Part shown: one piece after another, positions 34,913 through 45,300 of the stretch | How positions within the stretch are numbered: the first letter of the stretch is position 1 | Layout: each line of letters begins with the position of its first letter | Assembly (NCBI GenBank): GCA_001602955.1 | Contig: LVAC01000019.1 | Location: 124,001-188,000, forward strand | Direction of reading: 5' to 3' | DNA length: 64,000 bases | Source of the DNA: Sulfurospirillum sp001602955 | GTDB lineage: Bacteria > Campylobacterota > Campylobacteria > Campylobacterales > Sulfurospirillaceae | Notes under the pieces: model-generated | Seen by the model: the letters and a program-made list of their open reading frames with translations, nothing else | What the model was told of the DNA's origin: nothing | Database searches by the model: none | Position numbers and translations under genes: made by a program

Positions 34913-35670
34913 GCGTATCTTTAGCACTCTCCGGCGGCGCGGCACGGGGCGCGTTTCATCTAGGCGTGATTGCGGCGTTGCAGCGTCACGACGTTCACAT
35001 CGCCGCGATTTCAGGTACGAGTATCGGCGCGGTCGTCGGAGTCGGAATCGCTTCGGGGATGAGCGCGTTTGATCTGATACGCTTGTTTAAAAGCGATGCC
35101 TTTCGGGCGGTTTTCGGTTTCAATTATTTTCGCAGAGGTCTTTTACGAATTGACGAAAAAGCGGCGATTTTACGTGAAATCGCACCGATTGAGCGGCTGG
35201 AAGATATGCCGATTTCGATGTTTATTACCTGCGTCGACCTGCTTAGCGGTAACAAAGTCTGTTTTTCCCAAGGCGAAGCGACCAAGCTTGCCGTTGCGAG
35301 CTCCGCACTTTTTCCGATCTTCCGTCCGATCGCGTACGAGAACTACATGTTAATCGACGGAGGCTTTATGGACAACCTTCCGATCTCGCCTCTTTTGGAG
35401 TTGGAGTATCCGATCGTGAGCGTCAACCTTCATCCGATCGACGCGAAAGCCAAACACGATCTGCATTCGATTTTAAAAAGAGCACTCTTTTTGGCGTTTA
35501 CGGCACCGGTTCAAGCGCAAATCGCTAAAAGCGATCTTTACGTGAGCGACCCTTCGCTTTCGAACTTTGGATTGTTTACTTTTAGCGAAATGATGCGTTG
35601 TTTTGAGCTAGGATACCGTGTCGGAAGTGAATCTATTTTGACTTTTATGGAGCAACAAAGTATAATCTAA
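34897..35670 (+). CDS. Patatin-like phospholipase
   Basis: This 257-residue serine lipid hydrolase of the RssA/YchK type has an oxyanion hole at SGGAARGAFHLGV (about 12-24), the nucleophile elbow GTSIG (40-44, Ser42), and the catalytic Asp in IDGGFMDNLPISPL (about 151-164). It has no signal peptide, so it is cytoplasmic or peripheral on the inner membrane. It overlaps the LpxH-like gene by 16 bp; the shared operon suggests envelope-lipid turnover. It is followed 23 bases later by dut. Confidence 0.92.
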   Translation: MAGALSVSLALSGGAARGAFHLGVIAALQRHDVHIAAISGTSIGAVVGVGIASGMSAFDLIRLFKSDAFRAVFGFNYFRRGLLRIDEKAAILREIAPIERLEDMPISMFITCVDLLSGNKVCFSQGEATKLAVASSALFPIFRPIAYENYMLIDGGFMDNLPISPLLELEYPIVSVNLHPIDAKAKHDLHSILKRALFLAFTAPVQAQIAKSDLYVSDPSLSNFGLFTFSEMMRCFELGYRVGSESILTFMEQQSII

Positions 35671-35693
35671 CGTTTCTAAGAGAAGGAAAAGAG

Positions 35694-36392
35694 ATGACAA
35701 GCAAAGAGTATTTATTTCAAATGTTCTCCCTCCAGCAAAAACTGAACGATGAGACCAACGGCATCGGCTGGGAAAACGGATATACCAAACACAACCGCCT
35801 GATTAACTGGAAACGATGTATTTACATGGAGTGCGCGGAGCTCATCGATAGTTTTAGTTGGAAACATTGGAAGAACATCAACAAAGAGACCGATTGGGAT
35901 AACGTGACGGTTGAAATCGTCGATATTTGGCATTTTGTGATGAGTTTATTGCTGGAAGAGTATAAAACCAATCTCAAAGGCGATTTGGATCAGCTGATCC
36001 ATGACGTACTCGACGTTCAAGGTTTTGAAGCGTTTACGAAAGAGCCGTTGTTGACCGCTTCGACTGATCCGATGGAGCTGATCAACGACATCGAGAGTAT
36101 CGTCCACGAGATGACGGGATTTGACGTTGATTTGTTCGACGGACTGCTTCGTAAGTATTTTGCGTTGGCACGTAAATGCGGTATCAATCTCAAAGTTCTG
36201 TACAAATTTTACGTTGCCAAAAACGTCTTAAACCAATTTAGACAAGACCACGGTTACAAAGAGGGAAGCTATAAAAAAGTGTGGAACGGCAAAGAAGATA
36301 ACGAAGTAATGCTCTCTTTTTTAGACGCCCAAGACGTTCCGGGCACGGAAGCCCTTTACAAACGACTCGAAAAGGCTTACGCGAAAGCTTAA
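35694..36392 (+). CDS. dut: Dimeric dUTP diphosphatase (all-alpha, MazG superfamily)
   Basis: This enzyme hydrolyses dUTP (and dUDP) to dUMP, keeping uracil out of DNA and supplying dTMP synthesis. It has 232 residues, the size of the Campylobacter jejuni dimeric enzyme and unrelated to trimeric Dut. The metal-binding helices are ECAELIDSFSWKHWK (about 47-61) and the EIVDIWHF ExxD motif (about 75-82). Later conserved parts are YFALARKCGI and NQFRQDHGYKEGSYKKVWNGKEDN. Its ATG follows AGAAGG. Its stop overlaps converging queD by 4 bp. Confidence 0.95.
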   Translation: MTSKEYLFQMFSLQQKLNDETNGIGWENGYTKHNRLINWKRCIYMECAELIDSFSWKHWKNINKETDWDNVTVEIVDIWHFVMSLLLEEYKTNLKGDLDQLIHDVLDVQGFEAFTKEPLLTASTDPMELINDIESIVHEMTGFDVDLFDGLLRKYFALARKCGINLKVLYKFYVAKNVLNQFRQDHGYKEGSYKKVWNGKEDNEVMLSFLDAQDVPGTEALYKRLEKAYAKA

Positions 36393-36937
36393 GCCTGATT
36401 GTAAACGATACTTCTACTTTTGGGAGTTTCCAAAAATTCGATATGGGAAACTTCCACCCCTAAACGGCTCATTTTTTGCGAAACGATCCCTAAAAGCCAC
36501 GTCGAAATATTTTCGCTCGTCGGCACGAAATCAACGATAATATAACCGTCATAAAGCTCTACGATAAAAGAGGGCTCGTCTTTGACGCGGGTAAGATCGG
36601 GAATTTTATAGCCCGCTTCATGCTCGATGAGGTGCTGCTTGTCGGCAAAATGAGGCAATAAAGTTTCAAAAAGAGGATCGTGAATATCGATGATGAATTT
36701 ATGATCGAGCGTGTCGTCTAAAAAGCGTTTAAACCAATTGAGATGATGAAAGTCGGTCACCATACCGTCTTGAAGCTTCGTACTTTGAAGGTAAACGACG
36801 ATTTTCCCTTGGTGTCCGTGCAAATGACGGCACGCCAAACACCCCGTAAGCGCAAACTCCGAATCGAGCTGCTGCGACCAAACACGGTGTCCGTAACAAA
36901 AATCAAACTCTTTACTGATTTGCCATAGCATAAACAT
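36389..36937 (-). CDS. queD: 6-carboxy-5,6,7,8-tetrahydropterin synthase (QueD)
   Basis: QueD converts 7,8-dihydroneopterin triphosphate to 6-carboxytetrahydropterin, the second step toward preQ0 and queuosine. It has 182 residues. Zinc ligands are His17 in CYGHR and His40/His42 in the HGH of CRHLHGH; Cys36, four residues before the first of these, is the catalytic cysteine. MVTDFHHL and the PTSENISTW segment follow. It is divergent from queE, but 8.6 kb away, because pbpC and a macroglobulin gene lie between. The ATG two codons in is an alternative start. Confidence 0.94.
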   Translation of the reverse strand: MFMLWQISKEFDFCYGHRVWSQQLDSEFALTGCLACRHLHGHQGKIVVYLQSTKLQDGMVTDFHHLNWFKRFLDDTLDHKFIIDIHDPLFETLLPHFADKQHLIEHEAGYKIPDLTRVKDEPSFIVELYDGYIIVDFVPTSENISTWLLGIVSQKMSRLGVEVSHIEFLETPKSRSIVYNQA

Positions 36938-36959
36938 GTCACCTTATTTTAAAGTAAGA

Positions 36960-36980
36960 AATGATACCCAAAAAGAGATA
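36960..36980. repeat. 21-bp direct repeat, left copy, flanking the pbpC-macroglobulin module
   Basis: AATGATACCCAAAAAGAGATA (counted as 21 bases) is identical to 45431-45451 and in the same orientation. It lies 22 bases upstream of the queD start and 24 bases beyond the end of pbpC. Confidence 0.9.
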
Positions 36981-37004
36981 GAAACATACGGCTCGTTTTA
37001 AATA

Positions 37005-39383
37005 CTATTGGATAATTGTAATTTTAATGTGTTTTTGGTCAGAATTACCTTTATCGTCAACGGCTCGTATGATATAATCGCCACGTTTTTTTGGATACCA
37101 TTCCAAGGGAGATTTTGACGAAGTATTCCCTATATAGTCTCCGTTAGCAAACCAATATACGGTTTGAATTTCCGCATCAACGGTAACATTGAGCGGAATA
37201 AATTGTGTTTCTAATACGGAGCGCTGGAGTGTATACGTGAGATTTTCGCTTGGAGAAGTGATATCAATTTCTCGGTAAGTGCCGGAGATGTTTTGATGGT
37301 TGCAATGTTCCGTGCTAGGCGGCGTTTTTTTAGGAATACCGGCTTGCGCAAAGAGTTTTAAAAGGTCTGAAGACCAGAACTCAAATATTTCTACTTGAGT
37401 CGTTTTGGGATCAAACGGAGGACAAGCGGCTTTGCCCGTTTTCGTATCGAGCACGACAGGTCGAAAGACGGTATCGACGGCTATAGGCGTTTTTCCGGGG
37501 ATAAACCATGTTTGTCCTTTTTGTTGGCACCATTGCGTTACGAGATTTCCGCTTGCAAGACAAATATCCACTTTTTTAACGTTTGGAGGTACGGGTAGCT
37601 TTCGTTGCTCAAGATGAGGATATTGTGCTTGTATGCTATCGATAATCTGAAAGAAAAGTGGGGCTGCCGCCGTTTGACCCGTAAAAACGTGATTGCCTTT
37701 CCCATCAAAGTTGCCTACCCAAACAGCCAAGGCATAAGGACCAAAGATGCCCACGCTCCATGCGTCTCTAAATCCCCACGAAGTTCCTGTTTTCCAATAG
37801 ACGGGTAGCGAAGATTTTTTTTCGCTTAGGCTTTGATTGGGGCGGGGATTTTGAGCCAAAATATCCATGATCATAAACGAAGAGGCTTCACTTAAAAGAC
37901 GAAGTTTTTTTATTGGAGGTATATCGTCTTTACCCAAAGATGACGGGGAAAGCTCTCCGACTAAAGGTTGTAAGATACCTCCGTTTGCTAGCATGGCATA
38001 CAAACGAATGAGTTCTTGCATGCTTACTTCGCCGCCTCCAAGGCTCAAAGCGAGTCCGTAATGCTCTTGCGTTGCCATTTTTTCAATTCCGGCGTATTGA
38101 AGGAATTGGTACAAGTTGGGTTGCGTTAGTTTGGACGCAATGCTGACCGCAGGAATATTTCTGCTATAAATAAGCGCATCGCTTACCGTAATAGGTCCTT
38201 GAAATTTTAAGTCAAAGTTTTCGGGAGTATAAATACCGAAAGAAGAGGGTACGTCTTTTAAAATACTCATAGGATGAATGAGCCCCTGATCGAATCCGAG
38301 TGCATAAATAAAAGGCTTAAGCGTCGATCCCGGCGAACGTTTAGCTCGCGTGCCGTCGACTTGTCCGTAAATGGACGCATCATAATAATTTGCCGACCCC
38401 ACAAGGGCTTTAATATGCATCGTACGCGTATCGACTAACATCGCCGAAGCGTTGACAATACCCTTGATTGCATTACGTTTAATAAAACTGTGTATTTGCG
38501 TCTCTAAAAGTTCTTGAAGATGGTTGTCTAAAGAGGTGTGAATCACGCGAGCTTCTTTGGCATAATCGTGTCGTTCATACACTAAGCGATCCACAAAATG
38601 AGGCGCAAGAAAAGGCAATTGTTCAGGTTGTTTTAACGTAAGGGGAAGTTTAAAAAGAGCTTCGTCGAAAGAAGTGGTTAAGTATGTTTTTTTCCAGCTT
38701 GTAAAAAGGCGGTTGCGTGCTTCTTGCAAACCCTTTTCGACAATACCCGTATTTTTATCGATGCGATAGCTAGGAGATTGCGGCAATACCGCTAACGTCA
38801 GTGCTTCTTGAAGGTTGAGGTCGAGAGGTTGCTTATCAAAATATATAAGGCTTGCGGCACCGATACTCTCTATATTACGCCCATAGGGCGCATAGTTTAA
38901 ATACGCTTCTAAAATATCGTTTTTTGAATAAGAGAGCTCAAGTTGTACCGCTCGTAGAATTTGTATACATTTGCCGTAAAATGTTTTGGTATTGAGTTTC
39001 CAATACATTCTTGCCAGTTGCATTGTAATCGTTGAACCGCCTTGCCTTGCCGCGCCGCCTCCGCCGTAGCTTTTGACGGCGGCGCGTAAAAGGCTGATCG
39101 GATTGAATCCGCAATGATAATAAAACCATTGATCCTCGTATAATTGCACTCCTTGAATAAAAGAAGGAGAAATGTCTTGCAAAGGCGTCCACAATCGATA
39201 CCGTTCATCTTTTGCAAGCGTTAGTCTTAAAAGTTCATGATTGGCATCGTACACGATTGTTGAAAAAAGCAATTTTTGAGAAAGAGGCGCATGGGGATAG
39301 AAGCGTATCCCCACACAGGTAAGTATCAATAGAAAAAGAGCCATCAACCAGTTTTGCCAACGATGAATCAATGTTAAAAACAC
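37005..39383 (-). CDS. pbpC: Penicillin-binding protein 1C
   Basis: This bifunctional peptidoglycan synthase-type protein has 792 residues. There is one N-terminal membrane helix (about 12-28). The transglycosylase domain has LYEDQWFYYHCGFNP, QGGSTITMQLARMY and LEAYLNYAPYGRNIE. The transpeptidase motifs are SPGSTLKP (catalytic Ser), YSRN (SxN) and YWKTGTSWG (KTG). A C-terminal BiPBP_C-type domain follows (ADGEIQTVYWFANGDYIG-like, about 735-790). It lies directly downstream of the macroglobulin gene with 15 bases between, the conserved pbpC-yfhM pairing. The module is AT-richer than its neighbours and flanked by direct repeats, so it may have been acquired. Confidence 0.94.
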   Translation of the reverse strand: MFLTLIHRWQNWLMALFLLILTCVGIRFYPHAPLSQKLLFSTIVYDANHELLRLTLAKDERYRLWTPLQDISPSFIQGVQLYEDQWFYYHCGFNPISLLRAAVKSYGGGGAARQGGSTITMQLARMYWKLNTKTFYGKCIQILRAVQLELSYSKNDILEAYLNYAPYGRNIESIGAASLIYFDKQPLDLNLQEALTLAVLPQSPSYRIDKNTGIVEKGLQEARNRLFTSWKKTYLTTSFDEALFKLPLTLKQPEQLPFLAPHFVDRLVYERHDYAKEARVIHTSLDNHLQELLETQIHSFIKRNAIKGIVNASAMLVDTRTMHIKALVGSANYYDASIYGQVDGTRAKRSPGSTLKPFIYALGFDQGLIHPMSILKDVPSSFGIYTPENFDLKFQGPITVSDALIYSRNIPAVSIASKLTQPNLYQFLQYAGIEKMATQEHYGLALSLGGGEVSMQELIRLYAMLANGGILQPLVGELSPSSLGKDDIPPIKKLRLLSEASSFMIMDILAQNPRPNQSLSEKKSSLPVYWKTGTSWGFRDAWSVGIFGPYALAVWVGNFDGKGNHVFTGQTAAAPLFFQIIDSIQAQYPHLEQRKLPVPPNVKKVDICLASGNLVTQWCQQKGQTWFIPGKTPIAVDTVFRPVVLDTKTGKAACPPFDPKTTQVEIFEFWSSDLLKLFAQAGIPKKTPPSTEHCNHQNISGTYREIDITSPSENLTYTLQRSVLETQFIPLNVTVDAEIQTVYWFANGDYIGNTSSKSPLEWYPKKRGDYIIRAVDDKGNSDQKHIKITIIQ

Positions 39384-39398
39384 GATTATAGTACCGTA

Positions 39399-42300
39399 TT
39401 ATTTTGTTTGAGGTGCTATAACGTGAATCGTTCCTTCTCCCGGCGAAAGGGCATGTACGGCTCTATCATACATGGCTTCTCCAAAAGCCGAAGGGATGAT
39501 AAAGGTGCCAACGCTACTTGCTTTAATTTGATAAACAAATTCTTGCGCCGTTTGTGTCGCTTCACCGAAGATAATCATACGGTCTTCTCGGGTATCGGTA
39601 AAGACCGGATTCCATGATGAACCTTGCAGTTGCGCGGGCGAGGTCCATATATCGTTATCGGGTTTATTCTCCGTCGGAGATGTCTGTTGGACTATTTCAA
39701 AACCGCCCGGAATCAAATCGATAATCGCGAGATTGTTAATGTGTTCCGAAGAGATAGAGCGAACCAAGATATGAACATTGATTTTTTCTCCTAATGTCAC
39801 TTGATTGATCTTCTTACCGTCCAGATCGGTATAGGTACGTATGATTTCTAAACCGTTTTTATACCCTTTCGCATCAGGTATTTGGTCAAATCCTTCTTGC
39901 GTTACACTATACCAAGCCGGTATATCGCTTGGGTTATGCAGTGTTATTTTGATGTCTTGATCGGAAAATTTCCCTTCGACTAAAAGGCCTTTTAGCGTAG
40001 AAATAAGGCGAGTTTTGTTCTCTTTATCAAGCGCACTAATACTCAGATGATCGGTCTTTTCTTTGTTGAGAAGAGCGGTTGAGTAGGCTTCGATTGCCAG
40101 GATACTCATAGCAGAAGAGAGCGACGTATAGCGTTCTTGCCTTAGCATTAAGACCATGTTTTCAAGAGCTTTTGTCGGAATATCCGAAGCAAGTTCCGGA
40201 AAATGTTTAACGATCACATATAAAAAAGTCGCATTTTGGATTAAAGGATCATTGTAGTTTCCCTCCCACCATGCATCGGAATAAGCACGGCTAAGGCTCT
40301 TCCACGGTTCTTGTAACAGTTCGTTCGCTTCTTTATCCATTTTAAGCATTTTATACGAAGCCGCTAAATAAAGAGCACTAAGTCCGTTTTTCCACTCATC
40401 TCCGAAACGATTTTGCAATCTACTTTGGACGGTGCTTAAAAGATTAGTAGTTACTTTGTTTTGTCGCGTTAATAAATAAACGGCAAAGGCACGTAAGCGT
40501 AATCCGTATTCGTCATTGTTGGTTTCATCGCTTGCAACGTTTTGGAGGTACGAATTGGCATTTCTCAGCATATCGTTTGGAATAGTTTTACCTTTTTCGT
40601 ATGCTTCGATTAGAAACTGCGTAACATAAGCCGTCACGAAAGGATCGGATTGTACGGTTGCCCTCCAAAGTCCAAATCCGCCACGGCTGTTTTGACGCGT
40701 TCTCAATACCTCCAAAGTCGTATCGATACGTTGACGGATAGTGTCGCCATTTTGAGTGCTTAATTCCGGACGACTGTCAAGAAAGAGAGCAGGGATGGCA
40801 CGGCTAACAAGCTGTTCGGAACATGTATAAGGATAATTTTCAAGATAGCTTGATAGCCCGTTTATCAGTACGGAAGGAGAATGTGCTAACGTAACGGTAC
40901 GTTTAGCATATTCGTCGTACATATGACGCAATGCGCCGACGGTTTCTTCGGCTTGATGCATTTGTCCAATCGTTACATGTGTACGGAAGGGAACGGCCGG
41001 ACGCACGGAAATATTTTCTTTCCGTGTTATCGACGTACTCCCGTTTGTTGCAACAAAAGTCATATCGGCATTTCCAAGCATGTTGGAGGCTTTCATTTTA
41101 AAGCGAACGACCCCTTCACTTTTTTCCGGTATGGTAAGCGTTTGTGAGGCGTTTTCAAGAATATTGAGATGCTTAGAGCTCGTAGCCACGATGGAAATAG
41201 GCGTAGAACTTTCATGGGCATCACGGTTATTGGCTACGCTCAACGATACTTCAAATTCATCCCCAGGAGCGACGACAAACGGTGCATTGGGAGAGAGTAC
41301 GAAATCCCCGCGAACTAAAGTATTGGCTTGAGCGGCACCTATGCCCTGAGGTGTGACGGCAACGGCCATAACCCGAAGTTTTCCGTTAAAATAGTCGGGT
41401 ACCGTATAGTGTAATATTTTTTCGCCGTCCACTTCAACAATACCCGACCAAAAAGCTACGGCTTTATTAGATTTACGTTTAAACGGATTGAGATGCATAC
41501 TTCTGAATGCCGTCATATCGCCGCCGGGTGCCGAAGATTCTTTTAATTTACTAAATTCCGGCAAAATGAGATCGAGAATTTGCAAGCTCTCGACGCTGAG
41601 TTCTTTTTTCCTAAAAAAGAATTTGAGAGGATCTTGAAAATCATAGCGGGCTACTTGTAAAATCCCTTCATCTACGGCAAAAACAATGACTTTTTGTTTT
41701 TCGTTGGTTTGAATTTTAATAGGCAACGTTGTTCCAGGCTTGACTACTTTCGGCGATTCAAGACTGAGGTCGAGATGATGTTTACTGACGTTAATGTTAA
41801 AAGGAGCAACACCGTAGCTCAGTGGACTCATAAAAATTTCATTCGAGTTCGGGTCTCTAACAAACTGAACGTTGACGTACGCATTGCCGTCAAGGTCTTT
41901 GGGCAGTTGAATACTTTGCGTCGAGTTCGTTGTCGTTGTTTTAAACCATTTCCATGCATACACCTTATCTCTTTCTATCGTAATCAATCCGCTACCTACA
42001 TAAGGAGCGTTAATTGAAATATCGATATTGTCTCCCGGCTGATACTCTTTCTTGGAAAGGGTAAGCTTCAATTCGGCATCACGATTCAAAGAACGCGTCA
42101 CATTCGCATTGCCTGCAATGGCAAAGGAAGTTTTATAAAGGATATTTCCTGTTTCGTTTTTTAACAAAAGAAGATAGTTACCCGGCTTATCCGTCGGAAG
42201 CGTATAGTGATAGCCTTGGTCGCTTATATCAATCTTTTGTTCGCCGATCGGAACTTCTTTGAGCTTAGATTCGTATTTGTACACTCCTGATGATTGTTTT

Positions 42301-45300
42301 GTCAGAACGGAAATATAGGTATTCTCGATTAGTTCGAGCTTGAGATTTGAGATACCGATTTGTTTCATCGTCGGATCAACCGCAATCATATGAAGTTTTC
42401 GTACGGTATCTTTCTTGATATAACTCATATCTCCATCCGCCTTCGTTCCTATAAAAAAAGGATAAGGGGAGACTAATGTTTTTGACATAGAAACAACGGA
42501 ACGACCGCTTTCCGCTTCAAAAGCTTCGCTTAAAAGCTGAACATAGTAGCTAGCAGGAGCATAGTTTGTGAGTCCTAATTTTAAAGTAGCAATTCCTTCT
42601 TGGTTTGTAAAAGCGTCTTCGAGTTTTGTGGTAAACGTTTGCGTTTTGGAATGATCTTCGTAAAAACTATATCCTTTAAAAGGTTCAAAGGACGGAGATG
42701 CGGGCGTAAGTGTCAGTGTCGTCGCGACCCGTAGCTTTTGAGCAGGCGTACCGAAGAGGTTTTGTACGGAAACCGTCGCATTCAGCTCTTCCGGGGTTAA
42801 CCAGTGTTTGGTACTTTTTGGGTCGATTTTAATAGAAACGTTTAAACGATCGGGCTCGAATTCTTTGATATGAATCGTCGTGGAACCAAGAGGTGTGCGA
42901 TGGTTGTTTTTGTTGATAGAATACAGATAAATATTCCATTCTCCCGTAGGTACATTTTCTTGCGTCGTGTATGAAAGCTCATTGAGTCCGCTTTCATCTA
43001 CCGTAAGATTTTTCGATTGTATGAGCATATTGCGTGAATCGTAAATTTCTGCAATAAGCGGCATGCCTTTCATCGGCATATCCCATTTGTTCGTTTTAAG
43101 GATAGAGCCGATATGAAACGTATCTCCCGGTTTATACACGCTTCTATCTGAAAATAAATAAGCTTTTAACTCTCCCTCTTGGCCGTTTTTAACGCCTCCT
43201 ATATCAAATCGTGAAAGGTTCAAACTTCGCTCTTTGCCGGCTGCGGCATGCTCTTTGATAGGAAGAAAGGAAAGGTCGTCTCCTTTTTCAACGAGATACA
43301 TTAAAGGCTCTTTTTCATTCGTAAAATCGTTCAAAGGTTTAAAATGTATATGTCCCGTAGCATCGGAAAATCCGCTCAGAACGGCTTTGCCGTTTTTCCC
43401 TACAACCGAAATTTTGGCATTTTCAACGGGTTGACCGTGGCTAATAGATTGAACAAAAACGTCGCTTGAACTATCCTCTGCATGCTTCACGATAATCCCA
43501 AGATCCGTCACGACGATCAAACGATCGTCTCTCGTATTTTGAGATGCGGCGTTATACTGTATCGGTTGATCTTTGTTTGTGTCCCACGGCATAAGTTGTA
43601 AAAGAAAGACGCCTCTTTTCCCTTGCTCTTCTTTGAGAAAGTAAGGTTTAAGATCAATGCTCTCATAACTGATCTCTTCGGGAGTCAGGGTTTTAATCGG
43701 TTGTTTATGGGTAAAACGTTCAATAAAATTGTTTTCGTTTACGGCGTTAAAGCGCGTATGTGCAAAATCCGAGACATAACTAAAAGCGACTAAATGGTGT
43801 AATTCGGCAGGAGAGACACGTTTAACGTCAAGTTTCATTCCCGATACGTTTTGCGCTGCGATAGAAACTTTTTGTTCGCCGTTTAGTGAAAGAATGGAGC
43901 CTTTTGACATAAATTGAAGCGTGCTAGGATAATCCGTTACGCGTAACGTACTAGCGGTCGTATTTCCTGTTTGATAGCCTCCGACAGAGTGTAACCCTTT
44001 TTTAAATTGAGCGAAAATATAGCGATTGGGCGGAGCGTTAAAAATGAGGCTTTGCGTTTTTTCGTATTCGTTTTGCGTGTCGGCGATTTGAAATGTTAGT
44101 GCTTTAGACTCCGATAAAATTTTCTCCGTAACGGCAGAAGTGTTCCATTTATAATTTTCTATTGTGGGATAATCCGGATTTTTTTCCGGTAAAAGCCAAA
44201 GGGTCACGGCGTACAATAAATCCATTCCTTTGACGGCATCGTTGGTATTGACGACTAAAGCATGTTCGTATTTATCGTTAGCGTTTTTAACGACGGAAGT
44301 GTTGACTTGAGTGATTTTTAACGTGTACAAGCCCGGAATATCCATTGCGGAAAACACTTCTTCCGCTTTCCCGGAATGCGGTTTAGAAGAACTAACGCCT
44401 TTTTGAATATGTAATTTCATTTGGCTTAAATCTTCGGGTAAAGTAAGAGGCTCGGAGTGTATCCAAGCATCCATCTTTGAGTCGTTGTACGTCACATAAA
44501 ACTGGGGTGTCGAAAGGAGTTTGTCTTTTTTCGTGGTGATCTTGAGCGTAACGGCTTTTTCGAAACTTGCAATGTCGATTGGATAATTGAATTTGACATG
44601 GAAGATAGACTTTTTCTGCAAGGGGCTCATCGGGTCTTGATAAAATTCCTTGTCGCTGAGCGTCATTTTTATATCTTCCGTGTAAAATTCCAAACTCTTT
44701 GTTTCTGTTTTGATCGTTGCCGCCAAAAGCTTGGTTGGATTCAGTGAAATCGTATACTTTTGCGCCATGATCCAATCTTTTTTGGGTGTAAAAATCAGTT
44801 GAGTACCGTTTGGATTCCACTTCCAAGTACCGTCTAGTTCCGGTGAGAGTTTAATCCCTTCGGTAACGGAAGTCGAGAGTGCTTCGAGCGGTGCTGCTTG
44901 GACGCCGAAGTCAATTATAAGATGATCGAAAACGGGATTTTTATCTCGAAAATTCGTAGGGGAGGGCGTTTTGACGATGCGAATGTTTGCTTCTTGGTAC
45001 GTCGTCGGTGCTATATCGATGGCTCCGGGTCTATTTTGATACCAATGATAACCGTATTGCCCGCCTAAAAAAGTGAGGGCAAGAAATATGATCAATGTTG
45101 CGATGCGAAGAGGGTATTTTTTGATAAAATTAACGGCATAGTGAAACAAAGGACTTACATGTGAAAACCACTCGGGTGCTTCCCAACGGATGTTTCCAAT
45201 CAAAGGAGAGGCTATTTTACCGAGTAAAACCATCATAGTTTTAAACAAAGTCCCTATAAATTTTAAACCGTAAAACGGTAAAAGAAGTAAAAAACGCAAT

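Noticed and set aside
44392..44826. 144-residue ORF in another frame of the macroglobulin gene
   Set aside because: It lies wholly inside a long, well-supported gene, has no start signal and low-complexity composition; no frameshift is needed to explain the main frame.
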